In this document: positions 18,626 through 30,418 of the stretch, piece after piece
Layout of the letters: each line of letters begins with the position of its first letter
Numbering within the stretch: position 1 is the stretch's first letter
Assembly: GCA_029891385.1 (NCBI GenBank)
Contig: CM057235.1
Location: 15,676,001 to 15,740,000 of the forward strand
Length of the DNA: 64,000 nt
Reading direction: 5' to 3'
Source: Erythroxylum novogranatense
Taxonomy: Eukaryota; Streptophyta; Magnoliopsida; Malpighiales; Erythroxylaceae
Program-made: the position numbers and the translations under genes
The notes under the pieces: model-generated
The model's database searches: none
Told to the model about the DNA's origin: nothing
What the model saw: only the letters and a program-made list of their open reading frames with translations

Positions 18626-21384
18626 TGTAACATCCCGTTACTGTTAGCAAGGGTATTATGGTAATATTGGGTTAGATTGATAGGTTTCATTGCATTCACT
18701 GATTGAACATGTTACTGGCCTCTAATTATAGAGGAACTGGTTTCTTGCATATGCATTTATTCATAGGTACATGCATTCATGATTTTCCGGCATTTTAATT
18801 GTGAGTATGAATTGATTGGACTGTGAACTGAAAACTGACTAGATTATGATTGATTGATTGACAAATTAAGAGTAAGTGGGCTTGAGTGACTGATTTAAAA
18901 TAGTCTAAGAGTGATTGGCTACTGATAGTGACTTATAGGAAATTTTCGAGAAATTCAGGAGAAAATGCCGGACCGGAAATTTTGGAGTTACCGACTGATT
19001 GACTGTATAGTACTGAAAGAATTATCCAATGGCAAAGGAAAAATTAGAGTTATACTGTTAGGAAATTAAAATGTTGAGCCATTGAAATTTAGAGACTGAA
19101 ATTTGGACTGATTTGGAGACCTATGTCTATAAATAGCAAGGTTTGAAATTTGTGGATTTTATCCTAAGGCAAAAAGCATTTCTTCTCTTCCTCCTCCTAT
19201 GGCGCTCTTCGACTCCTCCCACTGGTGAGGATTCTTTGATCTTTCCTTATGGTTTTCTTATCATTTGCTAGCCTAACTGGTTTATTGTGATTGTTGAAGG
19301 TTGAGAAGCTTGGAGAGTGGATTAATCGTTGATTTGAGAAAGTTTTAGGTTACGGTGATTTTGAGAATTTAGGATTGATCTTTGATTGGTAAGTTTTAAT
19401 GGCATTAATGTTGTTATTAATGGTTTTTATTGCATTTATGGCATTTATTATGGTTGAGTTGGGAAGATGGGAGTGTTTAATGGAGGTTTTAGAGAGAGAA
19501 ATGGACGGAAATCGATCGGAAAAGAGAGTGGGCGACTCGCACGTCTCGACGTCTGGTGTGCCTCGCCGTGGCGAGAAAATATAGTGCTTCATTGCGACGG
19601 CGCGCGGGACACCGCAATAGCGGCGCTGGAGGTGCGTCACGACGGCGTGAAAGAGCGCGCCGCCATGAAGCGTCATTCACGCCCAAGTGAAGCGATCCTC
19701 TGTACGTCGCAACGAGGGCTGTAGGTCACGGCGAAGGGGTTTTTTTGATTGGATTGATTTTAGTTTATTGGGTATAATTTATGGTATAGACCTCCGATTG
19801 AGGTGATTCTTGATTCATTACGAACTAGAAAAAGAGGTCTACAATTGAGGATAATTATGGGAGTTAGAATTTAATTTAAGTGGTATTGATTTATCGAGAT
19901 TAAGGTCAATTATGGTTCATAGTGTGACCTAAGTATTGAATTGAGACAATTGGAGTTTTAATTGAGGTTTTCAATGGAGGTTTGATCCGATGAATAGGGA
20001 ATGTTATAGGAAGTGCAATTGAGAAAATTGAACTGAATTATAGGATTGGATCAATTATTGTCAATCAATCGAACTGCGAGTTAGAATGGGACATAAGAGT
20101 TCAAAATTGGGTTTTAGCGCCAAAAATCGTGAGCATGCATTATACATAATTCCACTGAGACATATGCATTACTGAATCGTTTTAACTGAGCATCTAGTAA
20201 TGGGACTATATTTTACTGTTATAGAGGCGTCGTTGGATCGTCATTCCACGGACATTGCTGGAACTTCCAGATAGTAGCTCGGAAGTTACAGGTGAGTAAC
20301 CTAGTTGGTTTCTTAAATTCCTGATTGTCTAAAATGCTCAATGTGAATTACTTGCCAATGTGAAATTGTATGATTACTGAAATGTACATGATCGGATGAC
20401 ATGTTTCTACTGTATTGGATTGGACTCTTGTGATCTTGAGAAATGCGATCTTCGGGCTATTATAGCCATACATTTGAATTATCGAACAACTGCATTGCAT
20501 GCATAAATGCATGATCGGATAATGGATATGTGACCCAAGTGCTATTATCATTTGAAAAGAGCCTCGAGCTCGAACCTTTATCTTGACCGGACCTCGAGCC
20601 CGAGGGAGAAAATCCTTGACGCGTTCCCGCTGAATCTTGGTGAGCACTTGGGCACGACATCAATAACTGGAATAGAGTCTCATATGCATTGTATACACAT
20701 GGTGATTGAATTACAAACTTCTTGGTTGTGCGATGACATAAGAGATCGCAAATTATTACGTCTCTCAGTAAATGCTGCATAATCTTGTGAAGTGTGATAT
20801 AATCTCGTAAATGGTTATATGTTATTGTAAATTGTTATTTGATATCGCAAACTGTTATAGACTCATCAGAAATTGTTATATATCTTTATTAATTGAATAT
20901 TCTTGTGCGTCTTGTCATTTAATCTGCGTAATGCATGATTTAGTGAACCATCGATGATGGTTTCTCCTTTGAGTTAACAAACTCACCCAAAATTGCAACC
21001 TATTTTCAGGGATCGATAGAGTAGACCCTAGCTCAGGAGATAGTCTTTTCTGCCGTCTTGACGTCTAGCAAGAGAAGCGATGGCACACAGGTCGGTTAGC
21101 TGGGTTGGACTTTTGAGGATGGCTTAGGATAGATGTTTGTATCAGTTTCCTTTTTGGTTTTGTTTAGGGGACTGATAGACTTGTCTATTCTGATACTGGA
21201 TGACTATATTAAGATTCTTTTGGATTTTAAAAGTTACTGATTTATGATTTATTATGGTTTAATTATTGCGATACCATGTGGATTATTAGTGAGAATGTTC
21301 TGGTGGTGCACCTTTATCGTGGGATACATGTCGGAGCGACCTCCGGGCGTCCCGATGTGTACCCTACGGTGAGGGGGCGCTACA
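18626..21384 (+). repeat. 3' LTR of A3
   Basis: TGTAACATCCCGTTAC...GGGGGCGCTACA, 2759 bp. TATA at 19128-19135; donor 1 at 19389; mini-exon 20225-20291; acceptor 2 ending at 21009. Mostly near-identical to the 5' LTR. Two tracts differ heavily: the GC-rich array (about 19545-19740) and 20425-21065. Confidence 0.95.
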
Positions 21385-23319
21385 ATAGGAGTCCAAATGA
21401 ATTGATTCTTCAACCATTGGACTCGTAAGACATTACCCTACTTCTCCACCTAAAAATCTTATCCATTTGAAATGAATTGAGATAGATTGAATGAAAAATG
21501 TGGGACGGGTACAATGAGTGCGCTCTTAAATTTTTATGAACTAGGATTATTCCACTGAACAATATGTCAGTATTTTGAGTATATCAAGACCTGTAGGATT
21601 CCAAATGAGACGATTGTTGATTTGGAGTGAACTAGAGACATAGGCCTACAATTGTATCAAGCAGTATAATTGTGATTCAGTCTATAAGATATTTAAGTTC
21701 TAAACGGAAGTTGTGCATAGTACACTATTTTTGAATATGACAACCCGAAAATGTTTGAGGCACATCTTCTGAAGTACTTAACCAAAATGAATGATTATGG
21801 TGCCAACGAAAAAATGTAGAAGTGGATAAGTGGCTAAGAATTGGACAGGTGTCCCAGCATTAAAGTTGAGTTTTAATAACCTTGAAAGAGAAGTTACTAG
21901 ACTTACCTTCATTTTCCTTCTTCGGAAGCTTCTTTCTCTAGTGTTTCTCTAACACAGAGTTTTTCTTAAAATATTCACCAAAGTTAAATCTTGCTTTTTT
22001 CAGTCTGTGATCACTTCCACTTTGATATTTCTTTTGTCTACCCCAAGAAAAGTCGAACCCCCTGTCAACTATCAAGTCGATGTATGTGGTTGCATGAGAG
22101 ATTAGGGTTACATAATTTTTCAGATATTGGAGCTTCAAACAAGATAAACGTCAACATACAGATGTATCCAAAATTTGGAAGCAAATGTTATTTCAGAGCG
22201 TACTATGAGTAGACCTAGATGGTCTCATTTCACTGTTTTCTTTGTTCAACTTTTTGATATTGATTGATTATGTGAAAGTGATTGATTGTGTTGGTTTTCG
22301 GATAAGAGGTCCGATAAATGTGTTGCATGAAAGAAATATTGAAGTGCTTATTGTATGTGAATGAGATGAAATAAGTATGCATAATGTGATTTCTAAATGT
22401 CGGACCACGGTTCGATGACAAGTGTGTTTTTGAATGTGCATTTTCCTATGAATGAAATGTGAATTCTCAGCTTAATGTTGAATGTCGGACTACGGTCCGA
22501 TGATATGTGCAAATGTGATTGATGTGTTTCATAAAATGCATGTTCAGGTAAAGCCATTGTGACTTGAGTTGTCAATATGAAGCGCTTCCACGTAGAGCTT
22601 TGCTTCGCAATATGTGATATGTGTTTTGCACATAGAGCTATGCTCTATAATTATGTTCTGACTGAGCCCTATGGGACAGTATTTGTATAAGTGTGTGATA
22701 AGCACTCGGTCAAAACAATAAGAACGAATGTGAGTCTCATGCATATAGCATTATAAGATCGATATTCATTGAATGTTAAATGTGAATTGATGTGAATGTG
22801 ATTTGGTATGTTATGTGATTGGGTGAGCCATCAATGATGGTCACTCATTGAGTTTGCAAAACTCACCCAAAATTTGCAAATATTTTTCAGGATCAGAAGA
22901 AAACCCCATTATACAAATGGGAGTATCCCTACAGCATTGAAGTAAAGGATAAAGGTCAGGATCAGTTGGCGTCTGCATTATATTTCTCTAATTTGTATTG
23001 AATTGTATATTTCGCAACTCTTTGTATAAATTTATATTTCGAAATGACTAAAATGTTTTTTATTTGTTAAAGGGCCTAAATGGCTATTGAAAATTTTGTT
23101 GATGGTTTTGTGTTAATTGAAAATGATTATGAATGAATGTGGGCCCAAATTGAGTATCGATTTCCACATATTATGTTTGTTGTTATTGCTTTGAAATAAA
23201 AACAATTTTATACCAATTTCTACAAGATTGAGTGCTTTAACATGCCACCCTCGTGGGGCATGGACTCGAATATCACCCATCGATGTCGGGTTCGGGTCTT
23301 GCGGGAGTGGGGTGCTACA
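21385..23319 (+). mobile_element. Solo LTR B, third part
   Basis: It begins with the second A3 TSD (21385-21389) and continues AGTCCAAATGAATTGATTCTT. It holds a candidate acceptor AACATACAG near 22160, a mini-exon of about 43 nt ending ...GCGTACT before ATGAGTAG near 22205 (a decayed donor), CGGAC/GTCCG inverted repeats at 22298-22503, a hairpin region 22570-22680, GAGCCATCAATGATGGTCACTC and TGAGTTTGCAAAACTCACCC at 22824-22868, and TATTTTTCAG ending at 22890. It ends GGGTGCTACA at 23319. Confidence 0.8.
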
Positions 23320-24289
23320 TACAAGGAGTTTTAGGTTATATATGTTGGAGTTAACAATGCCCCGACAGTATTATAGTATTGAAGATTAAAGTGATCCAAA
23401 CAAAATTGTATAAATTAGTGATTATGATCATAGAGGATATTTGAAGTGTATTCAAAAAGTGAAGAGAATATTTTTGAACATTGAGATTAATCTTACATAT
23501 CATGGAGGTAGAAGCAATTATCTGCCAAGTTTAATAAGAATGAATCTTAGTTTGATCAAATAAAATGTTAGGTTATATAGTATTTGAACATGGCACATTG
23601 GGAGACCCAAAGAAAGTAGAGGTAATGATAAAATGAGAAACTACAAGAAATATATTAGAGATTTGAAGCTCTCTAAAACTAGTTGTATGTTGGATACTAC
23701 TATAGAATATTAAGGGGTTTCTACTAATCTCATCCCTTAACAAAAATGATGGAGGAAAAATGTGGAAACCGAATGAGTGATGAATGTAAAAAGGATTTTG
23801 AGGAATTACAACACTGATGTTGATTATATCGTTAGGTTTTGGAGATTATGTCATATTTAATGAAGTTTCACATTAGAAATTAGGATGAAATCTAATGCAA
23901 CATAATAAAGTGATTTGTTATGCATGGAGACGGTTTAAGTATCAAGAACTGATTATCTTATATATAAAATGAAATTTGCTACAATAGTAATTGTTTTGAG
24001 AGTTTGGAGACATTATATGTATAGCGAAACATTTTGGATCTATATAAAATATCTAGATCAATAAAGTTTGAGGTAATTATTGGGTTTGAAAGAATTGGAT
24101 ACGAGATTGAGACAATGGATAGAAGTACTGAAGGATTGATTGATTCCTATGACTATAGTTAATTAAAAGAAATTACTTGAGTTATAAAGTTAAATGGGAA
24201 ATGGAGGAGCATATGAGGAGATATACCCCTACCTCTTGATCAGTCAAATAAGAATTTCAAAAATGAAATTCTTTTAAAAGGGGGAGAAA
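23320..24289 (+). mobile_element. D2 internal domain, second part (decayed RT, RNase H), with PPT
   Basis: Continues from 5662. Translated loosely it keeps traces of gypsy pol: GAGTTAACAATGCCCC corresponds to the L-T-N-A-P of RT, and GGAGACATTATATGTATAG...CTGAAGGATTG near 24005-24145 to the W-R-H-Y...L-K-D region of RNase H. Stops interrupt it throughout, and several are shared with D3. The PPT AAAAGGGGGAGAAA lies at 24276-24289. Confidence 0.7.
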
Positions 24290-25310
24290 TGTCGGTCGCC
24301 GTATTTTTTCTTTAGTTAAGCATTATTTAAATGGATTATGAGGTTTTGATAGAATTATTTTTAGAGTTTAATTGTTAAATCTATGTTAGTAGGATTTATT
24401 TCAGTGGATTGTTGAATTAAAAGAGGTAAGAATATATGAGGGCAAATTTGGCATAACACTTAAGGTTAAAAAAACATAAAGCATAAAAGGAAGGGCAAAG
24501 TGGATTGCGCACACTCATTAAGGGTATTATAGGAAGAGGAAAATGTTGTTTTGCTTTTAAGAAGAAGACAATCATGAATTCAAGATAGAAAGAAGAGAAG
24601 AAACGAAATTAAGAGAGAAAGAAGTGAGTGTCTCAGCTTTTGAGAGGAAAGAAGGAAGAGCAAAGTAGGGTTTTCATCATTTCTTAGTTTTTAAGAGGGA
24701 ATTTGAGGTTGTTAAAGAAGAGAAAAAGAATGGGGGAGAGAAGAGCTTTCATTTGTGCCAAAAATCTTATAGTTTGGTGAAGATTTAAGGTAAGATCAAT
24801 TTTCAATCATTTGAATTTTTGGAAGGATTTTGGTTCATGATGCTTACGAAATGCATGGTTTTAAGTATTCTAGGATAAATTTTAGTGAATCTGTGTTCTT
24901 TAGGACTTCAATTTGAAATCCTATTGAAAGCTATTTTTACTATTGTTGACGGGGAGCAAGAAAGGAAAGAGGAGCAAGAGGAGAGGCTTTCTTAAGAAAA
25001 TTTTAAGCAAGGAATTCAAAGTAGGTTTCATGTTTATAATTAGGTTAATAAGCCATAATTTTTTTTCAAATAAATCATTTCAACTACTTTATAAATGTTG
25101 CATTTATTGCTTCTTTCAATGATTGAGAAATTGTTACATGTATGGTATGTGAATTATGTTGATGGTATATAGAATGAATGTGAAAATGGTTTTTTGAAAA
25201 GATGTTATGTTATGAAATCATGTTTTAGAAATGTGTCATTTTGGGCAACATGTTTACAAGATATGAAATGCATGATTATGTGGGTTTTTGGTGCTTCATT
25301 CTATTATGTC
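24290..25310 (+). mobile_element. D LTR (middle), first part
   Basis: TGTCGGTCGCCGTATTTTTTC directly after a PPT, so it is the 3' LTR of D2. It is also followed, after the C insertion, by a PBS and the D3 internal domain, so it serves as the D3 5' LTR too. Donor-like TTAAG|GTAAGATC at 24790 and AAA|GTAGGTTTC at 25021. It is cut at 25310 by C. Confidence 0.8.
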
Positions 25311-27426
25311 TGTTGGACCCCGCTGTCGGAGCCCAACGTCGGACATGAGAGCGTGTCGGGAAAACGTACTAATAATACATTTAGAAATAAAGACCCGCGG
25401 AAGGTTAAAGGGGCCGACTAGAAAACATACTTGAAACCTGCTTTCATGTGATTTAATAACAAATTTATAATTCATGCTTAAATTCATAATTCATGCTCCA
25501 AAAGATGAGTTTCATAAAGCGTTAAGAATATCTCAAACCAAATTACAACTTTGAGTTCAAGACCCAAAAATCTAAAACACTCTTAAACCAATGATACTTG
25601 GAATGTAACTAAAGTCTTGACTTCCAAAAAATATAACACTGAAAATAAGCAAACATAACAAAATAGAAACAGAGTGTTGTGCGAAACTCGTGACTCACTC
25701 GATCTCTTGCTCGTCACTGTATGGGGAGATTAAAGGGGTGAGCTATAAAGCTCGTGGGAACATATTTATAATATCATGAATAAGCAAAATATTCAAAATA
25801 ACTCATTATCGTGGTACTTGTTGAAATCATAATCATTGATCATGTATATGTCATTGTCTTGAAAGATACTTGATTCTTGAAACAATTCATGATGCATGTC
25901 ACATAATAAATCATAACACATAACATATCATAATGGTTTGGGTGTCCGGGTTAAGTGACGTACTACACATACCATCGAAATGTTGATGTGTGAGCGTAGT
26001 TTCATGAGGGATCCTGTGGGATAACCACATGCCACATCGGGCGGGCGGGAGAAGCTTTTCGTGAGTCAATGTGCACTTGACTATCGTGAGGACACCGAAA
26101 CCCACATAAGTATGCTTAATTCATATTCTTGTAAACTTGTTTGCTAAACCGGCACTTGCTTGTAAACTTGTTTGTAAACTTGCTTGTCATGTATTTCGTA
26201 ATACTTGATTTCATGCACTTGCATTCATGAAAGGAAAACACTCCTTTGTAAAAATCTTGATAATAATCATGAATGCAAATCACAATGCAGAATATAATCA
26301 TTCATGGTAGTATGCAATGCGATCGTGGATGATGTAATGTAAATGCATAAGATCTTGCTTGATTGGAACTAAACAATGAGTAACTTATATACTTTATTAT
26401 AAACATGAACCCACCTGAATTCCTTGCTTGCCTTGCCTAGGAATGAGTTTCCTCTTGAGCCTCTCTTGTTCTCCTAAAATAAGAACCAAAATTCCATTCA
26501 ATAATTCATGCTGAAACAAAAGTTCCATTCTTAACTTCCATCCAAAATTCCATATTCTTAGAAACTAATTCATCACTTCATCACTTCATAAGACTTGTAG
26601 ATCTATCTCTCTAGTTCACAACGCTTCTAAAATCACCCCAAAAGGACTTCTGTAGCAAAAGATATGATCAAAATACTAAAATAACCATTACGGAAAAATT
26701 GGGCTCGCATGACGCGTGGTCTACAAGACGCGTCGTCAAATGCTGGCTTTATTTCACCACGGCGTCTTGACCTTGCGCATACGTCATGACGTCTTGGACG
26801 GGAGCTTCATCTTCCGAACCCAGAATCCGCCATTAACAACCTCAAAACCTTCCTTCTTCTACTACAACACATCCAACCCATAAATCAAGTCATATACTAT
26901 CATTACGAACTTATTCTAACACCAAAACATCAAAACACAACAACCCAAGCAAATCTACAAATCTTCACCATAACCCTAAACCAACGATTTCTACTCATTT
27001 CCAGCAAAACAAAGGTTCAATCCAACTCAAACTAAGATAAAGAGTTAATCTTACCTTAAGAATGCTTGAAATGCATCGAAAACCGCCTTGGAACAAACTT
27101 CCTCTTCTTCTCCTCACCGCCGACTCTCTTCGTTCTTCTCCTCTATTTTTCTCTTCCTCTTTTCTTCTTTCTTTCTTTTCTTCTTTTAGTTTCTTAAACC
27201 TAAAAACATGGGCAAGGACTATTATACCCTCCTACACTTAGCCTAAAACTTCTAAACTCCAATACCTTGACCATTTTGCCCTTAAACATTTTACTCTTCC
27301 ATAAACATTATTCCATACTAATCTCAAAAATTCAAAATTTCCATAAAATCAAACTATACCATAAATCATAAATCAAAATAATTCATGCTTAATAACTTCA
27401 AGAAAACAAAAATTTGGGGTCCAACA
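25311..27426 (-). repeat. 3' LTR of element C
   Basis: 2116 bp, TGTTGGACCCC...GGGTCCAACA on the minus strand. TATA-like GGTATAATAG near 27220-27229 (minus). Donor 1 CTTAAG|GTAAG with GT at 27054-27053. A short GC-rich array at about 26705-26805 differs strongly from the one in the other LTR. Confidence 0.95.
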
Positions 27427-27445
27427 TTTCTCCCCCTCTTAAAAC
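27427..27445 (-). other. Polypurine tract of element C
   Basis: GTTTTAAGAGGGGGAGAAA on the minus strand, next to the 3' LTR. The pol stop codon TAA (27441-27439) lies inside it. Confidence 0.85.
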
Positions 27446-28974
27446 AAATTTCGTCCTCGAAATTTACCTAAATCATCGAAAAGACTTGGATACTTCTCTT
27501 TCTTGGCATCCCTAGGCTCCCACGTGGCTTCTTCCACTGAATGGTTCCTCCATAGAACCTTAACTAGCTGAACTGTCTTATTCCTGAGGACCTTTTGTTT
27601 GGTGTCTAAGATTGCTACTGGAATCTCCTCATAACTTAAGTCGTCTCTCAACTGAATGTCTGAAACCTGAATGACATGAGAAGGATCTGATCTGTACCTC
27701 CTCAGCATGGAAACGTGAAAGACATCATGGATCTGAGACAACTCTGGCGATAACGCCAACCTGTAAGCTAAAGGTCCGATCCTCTCAAGAATCTCATCCG
27801 GACCTACATATCTTGGACTCAACTTGCCTTTCTTGCCAAACCGTAATACTCCCTTCCAAGGAGACGTCTTGAGAAACACCTTCTCACCGACTTCATAATC
27901 CATCTCCTTCCGATGAGCATCAGTGTAACTCTTCATCCTATCCTGAGCTGCCTTAAGCCGCTGCTTAACCAGATTGACTTTATCCACTGTCATCTGAATC
28001 AACTCTGGTCCAACCAGCTTCCTCTCTCCCTCTTCATCCCAGCATATCGGAGTCCTGCACCTCCTTCCATACAATGCCTCATATGGAGCCATCTGAATGC
28101 TCGAATGGTACGAGTTATTGTAAGCAAACTCGACCAATGGCAAATGCTCATCCCAAGCTCCCTTGAAATCCATAACACATGCCCTGAGCATTCCCTCAAG
28201 TGTTCGAATGGTCCTCTCAGATTGACCATCCGTCTGAGGGTGAAATGTCGTACTAAAATGCAGCTTAGTACCTAAAGCTTCCTGCAAGCTTCCCCAAAAT
28301 CTCGATGTGAACCGAGGATCCCTGTCAGACACTATAGAATCTGGAATCCCATGCAATCTTACTACCTCATCAATGTACTTCTTGGCTAGCACATGCAACG
28401 AATCAGTCTGCTTGATTGCCAGAAAATGGGCTGACTTCGTCAACCGATCCACTATGACCCATATGGCATCGTGCTTCCTACTAGTCTTAGGCAAACCCAT
28501 CAGAAAATCCATGGTTACTCTTTGCCACTTCCACTCAGGAATAGACAATGGCCTTAACTTTCCTGAAGGCGCCTGGTGTTCAGCCTTGACTTGCTGACAC
28601 ACAAGACACTTACTGACATACTCTGCTACATCCCTCTTCACGCCCTTCCACCAGAAATTCTCTCTCAAATCTCTGTACATCCTGGTACTACCTGGGTGCA
28701 TGGAATAAGGCGCATTGTGTGCCTCATCCAAAATCTCATCCTTAACTTCCTTGCTATCTAGAATACAAAGTCTCTCCCCCACTGTCATGAGTCCATCCTC
28801 TCTCACCACTACCTCCGAAACCTTACCATTCTGAATTTCCTCCCTAAGCTTGTTCAACTCTGCATCCTGTGCCTGCAACTCCCTAACCTTCTCCCGGAGT
28901 GTAGGCCTTACTCTGAAAGTAGCTAGGAGGCAATTTGGTTCCTCCTGCTTTAAGTTTATCTTAAGCTTGGCCAT
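27439..28974 (-). CDS. Integrase with chromodomain, element C, intact 511-aa ORF
   Basis: The N-terminal zinc finger is complete: His86, His93, Cys123, Cys126. The catalytic core has Asp156 (TMDF), Asp217 (VSDRDPRF) and Glu253 (GQSER), so D-x35-E. FAYNNSYHSS (283-292) and APYEALYGRRCRTP (296-309) follow. The GPY/F module spans 390-409 but reads GPDE, with Asp393 where A3 has Tyr. The chromodomain is at about 447-490 (SYEEIPVAIL, VKVLWRNH, EEATWEP). The Met used is the first after an in-frame TAG at 28980-28978; the original polyprotein surely ran through it. It ends in the PPT. The role is cDNA insertion in the nucleus, with chromatin targeting by the chromodomain. Confidence 0.97.
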   Translation of the reverse strand: MAKLKINLKQEEPNCLLATFRVRPTLREKVRELQAQDAELNKLREEIQNGKVSEVVVREDGLMTVGERLCILDSKEVKDEILDEAHNAPYSMHPGSTRMYRDLRENFWWKGVKRDVAEYVSKCLVCQQVKAEHQAPSGKLRPLSIPEWKWQRVTMDFLMGLPKTSRKHDAIWVIVDRLTKSAHFLAIKQTDSLHVLAKKYIDEVVRLHGIPDSIVSDRDPRFTSRFWGSLQEALGTKLHFSTTFHPQTDGQSERTIRTLEGMLRACVMDFKGAWDEHLPLVEFAYNNSYHSSIQMAPYEALYGRRCRTPICWDEEGERKLVGPELIQMTVDKVNLVKQRLKAAQDRMKSYTDAHRKEMDYEVGEKVFLKTSPWKGVLRFGKKGKLSPRYVGPDEILERIGPLAYRLALSPELSQIHDVFHVSMLRRYRSDPSHVIQVSDIQLRDDLSYEEIPVAILDTKQKVLRNKTVQLVKVLWRNHSVEEATWEPRDAKKEKYPSLFDDLGKFRGRNLF

Positions 28975-28977
28975 CTC

Positions 28978-29832
28978 CTACAATAAAGGAAGAAACACTG
29001 TCTGAACGTGAGCAATGGAAGACTTTCTGCTCAAAGCATCCGCCACTACATTCGCTTTACCTGGATGGTACTCAATTAACAAATCATAGTCCTTGAGCAG
29101 CTCAATCCACCTTCTCTGTCTCAAATTCAACTCCTTCTGGCTCAATAAGTACTTGAGGCTCTTATGATCTGTAAAGATCCTTGTCTGAACTCCATAAAGA
29201 TAATGCCTCCAAATCTTCAAGGCAAAGATCACTGCTGCTAACTCCAAGTCATGAGTCGGATAATTCAACTCATACTGTTTCAGTTGCCTTGAAGCATAAG
29301 CTATCACTCTGTCTCCCTGCATCAATACACAACCTAGACCCTTCCTCGAGGCATCACTGTACACTGTATAGCCCTCATCACCAGAAGGAAAAATCAGCAC
29401 TGGAGCACTTGTCAACCTGTGCTTGAGCTCCTCAAAGCTCTTCTGGCATTCATCAGTCCAGATGAACTTCTGATTCTTCCTCAATAACTTGGTCATCGGA
29501 GCAACTATCATGGAGAATCCTTCTACAAACCTCCTGTAGTAACCTGCCAGACCCAGAAAACTCCTCACCTCTGTCGCTGTCTTGGGTGCATGCCAATTCA
29601 CTACTGCTTCAACTTTCCTCGGATCAACATGAACACCATCTTGCGAAATCACATGTCCAAGGAAAATCACCTCATGAAGCCAAAACTCACACTTGCTGAA
29701 CTTGGCATAAAGCTCTCTCTCCCTAAGAGTCTGCAATACAATCCTAAGATGCTCCTCATGCTCTTCTTCACTCTTAGAATACACCAGAATGTCATCTATA
29801 AACACTATGAAAAACTGATCCAGAAACTCCAC
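28978..29832 (-). CDS. Reverse transcriptase C-terminus and RNase H, element C (284 aa)
   Basis: Starts in the RT palm: FIDDILVYS with Asp13-Asp14 as catalytic pair, FSKCEFWL (45-52), FLGHVIS, and the [12 protein letters not shown] (91-102) connection. RNase H: YSDAS (Asp160), HDLELAAV (Glu197), FTDHKSL (Asp222), [11 protein letters not shown] (Asp265). All catalytic residues are present. It terminates at TAG (28980-28978), in the same frame as the integrase six bases later, so one nonsense change (probably Gln to stop) separates the two. The upstream RT half is damaged. Confidence 0.95.
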   Translation of the reverse strand: MEFLDQFFIVFIDDILVYSKSEEEHEEHLRIVLQTLRERELYAKFSKCEFWLHEVIFLGHVISQDGVHVDPRKVEAVVNWHAPKTATEVRSFLGLAGYYRRFVEGFSMIVAPMTKLLRKNQKFIWTDECQKSFEELKHRLTSAPVLIFPSGDEGYTVYSDASRKGLGCVLMQGDRVIAYASRQLKQYELNYPTHDLELAAVIFALKIWRHYLYGVQTRIFTDHKSLKYLLSQKELNLRQRRWIELLKDYDLLIEYHPGKANVVADALSRKSSIAHVQTVFLPLL

Positions 29833-30418
29833 AAGACCACTTCATAAGATCCATGAAAGCAATGGAGCATTGGTCGAGCGAAAGGCATAACCAAAACTCG
29901 TAATGACCATAACGGGTCACGAATCTTTGTCTTGCTTACATCGACTCCTTGATTACGGTGATGATAACGACACGAGATCAATCTTAGAGAAAACCCTAGC
30001 TCCCTGCAGCTGATCAAACAGATCATCTATCCGAGGCAGAGGATACTTATTCTTAATTGTCACCTTGTTAAGTCTCCGATAGTCAATGCACATCCGCCAC
30101 GATCCATCCTTCTTCTTAACAAACAAAACTGGTGCTCCCTAAGGAGACGAACTCGGTCTGACATACCCCTTCTCTAACAGTTCCTCCAACTGTTCCTTAA
30201 GCTCCCTCAACTCAGCTGGAGCCATCCTGTACAGCGGTATAGAAATTGGCGCGATTCCGGGAATCAAGTCAATAGCAAACTCGATTTCTCTCACCGGTGG
30301 CAAACACGTAACTCATCAGGAAAACATCCGAAACTCCCTCACGGTAAAATCCTCTAACTTCCCTTCATGCACATCGACATCTACAACATGTGCCAAGAAA
30401 GCTTCACACCCTCGCCCA
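29833..30418 (-). pseudogene. Reverse transcriptase N-terminus, element C, deleted and frameshifted
   Basis: Minus-strand translation of about 30178-29985 gives [41 protein letters not shown] and FSKIDL, matching A3 RT. After that the R-S-G-Y-x-Q-L stretch is replaced by a scrambled segment, and L-V-M-P-F is followed by an altered T-N-A-P region (29985-29840) with frameshifts. The protease-RT linker is at 30220-30418. The third palm Asp (KIDL) is visible but the fold is broken. Confidence 0.8.

Larger units (their letters stand above)
11222..21384 (+). mobile_element. Full-length Ty3/gypsy chromovirus A3 (Tekay/Del-like), 10.16 kb
   Basis: Two LTRs of 2772 and 2759 bp with TG...CA ends flank a PBS, gag-pol and a PPT. 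The TSD ATAGG is perfect at 11217-11221 and 21385-21389. The order protease-RT-RNase H-integrase-chromodomain and the long LTRs fit the Tekay/Del chromovirus lineage. The lineage is my inference from gene order and motifs, not from a tree. Coding capacity is lost: premature stops at 14327-14329 and 18126-18128, frameshifts around 15850 and 17093-17246, protease Asp to Gly, and an integrase zinc-finger His to Asp. Confidence 0.95.
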
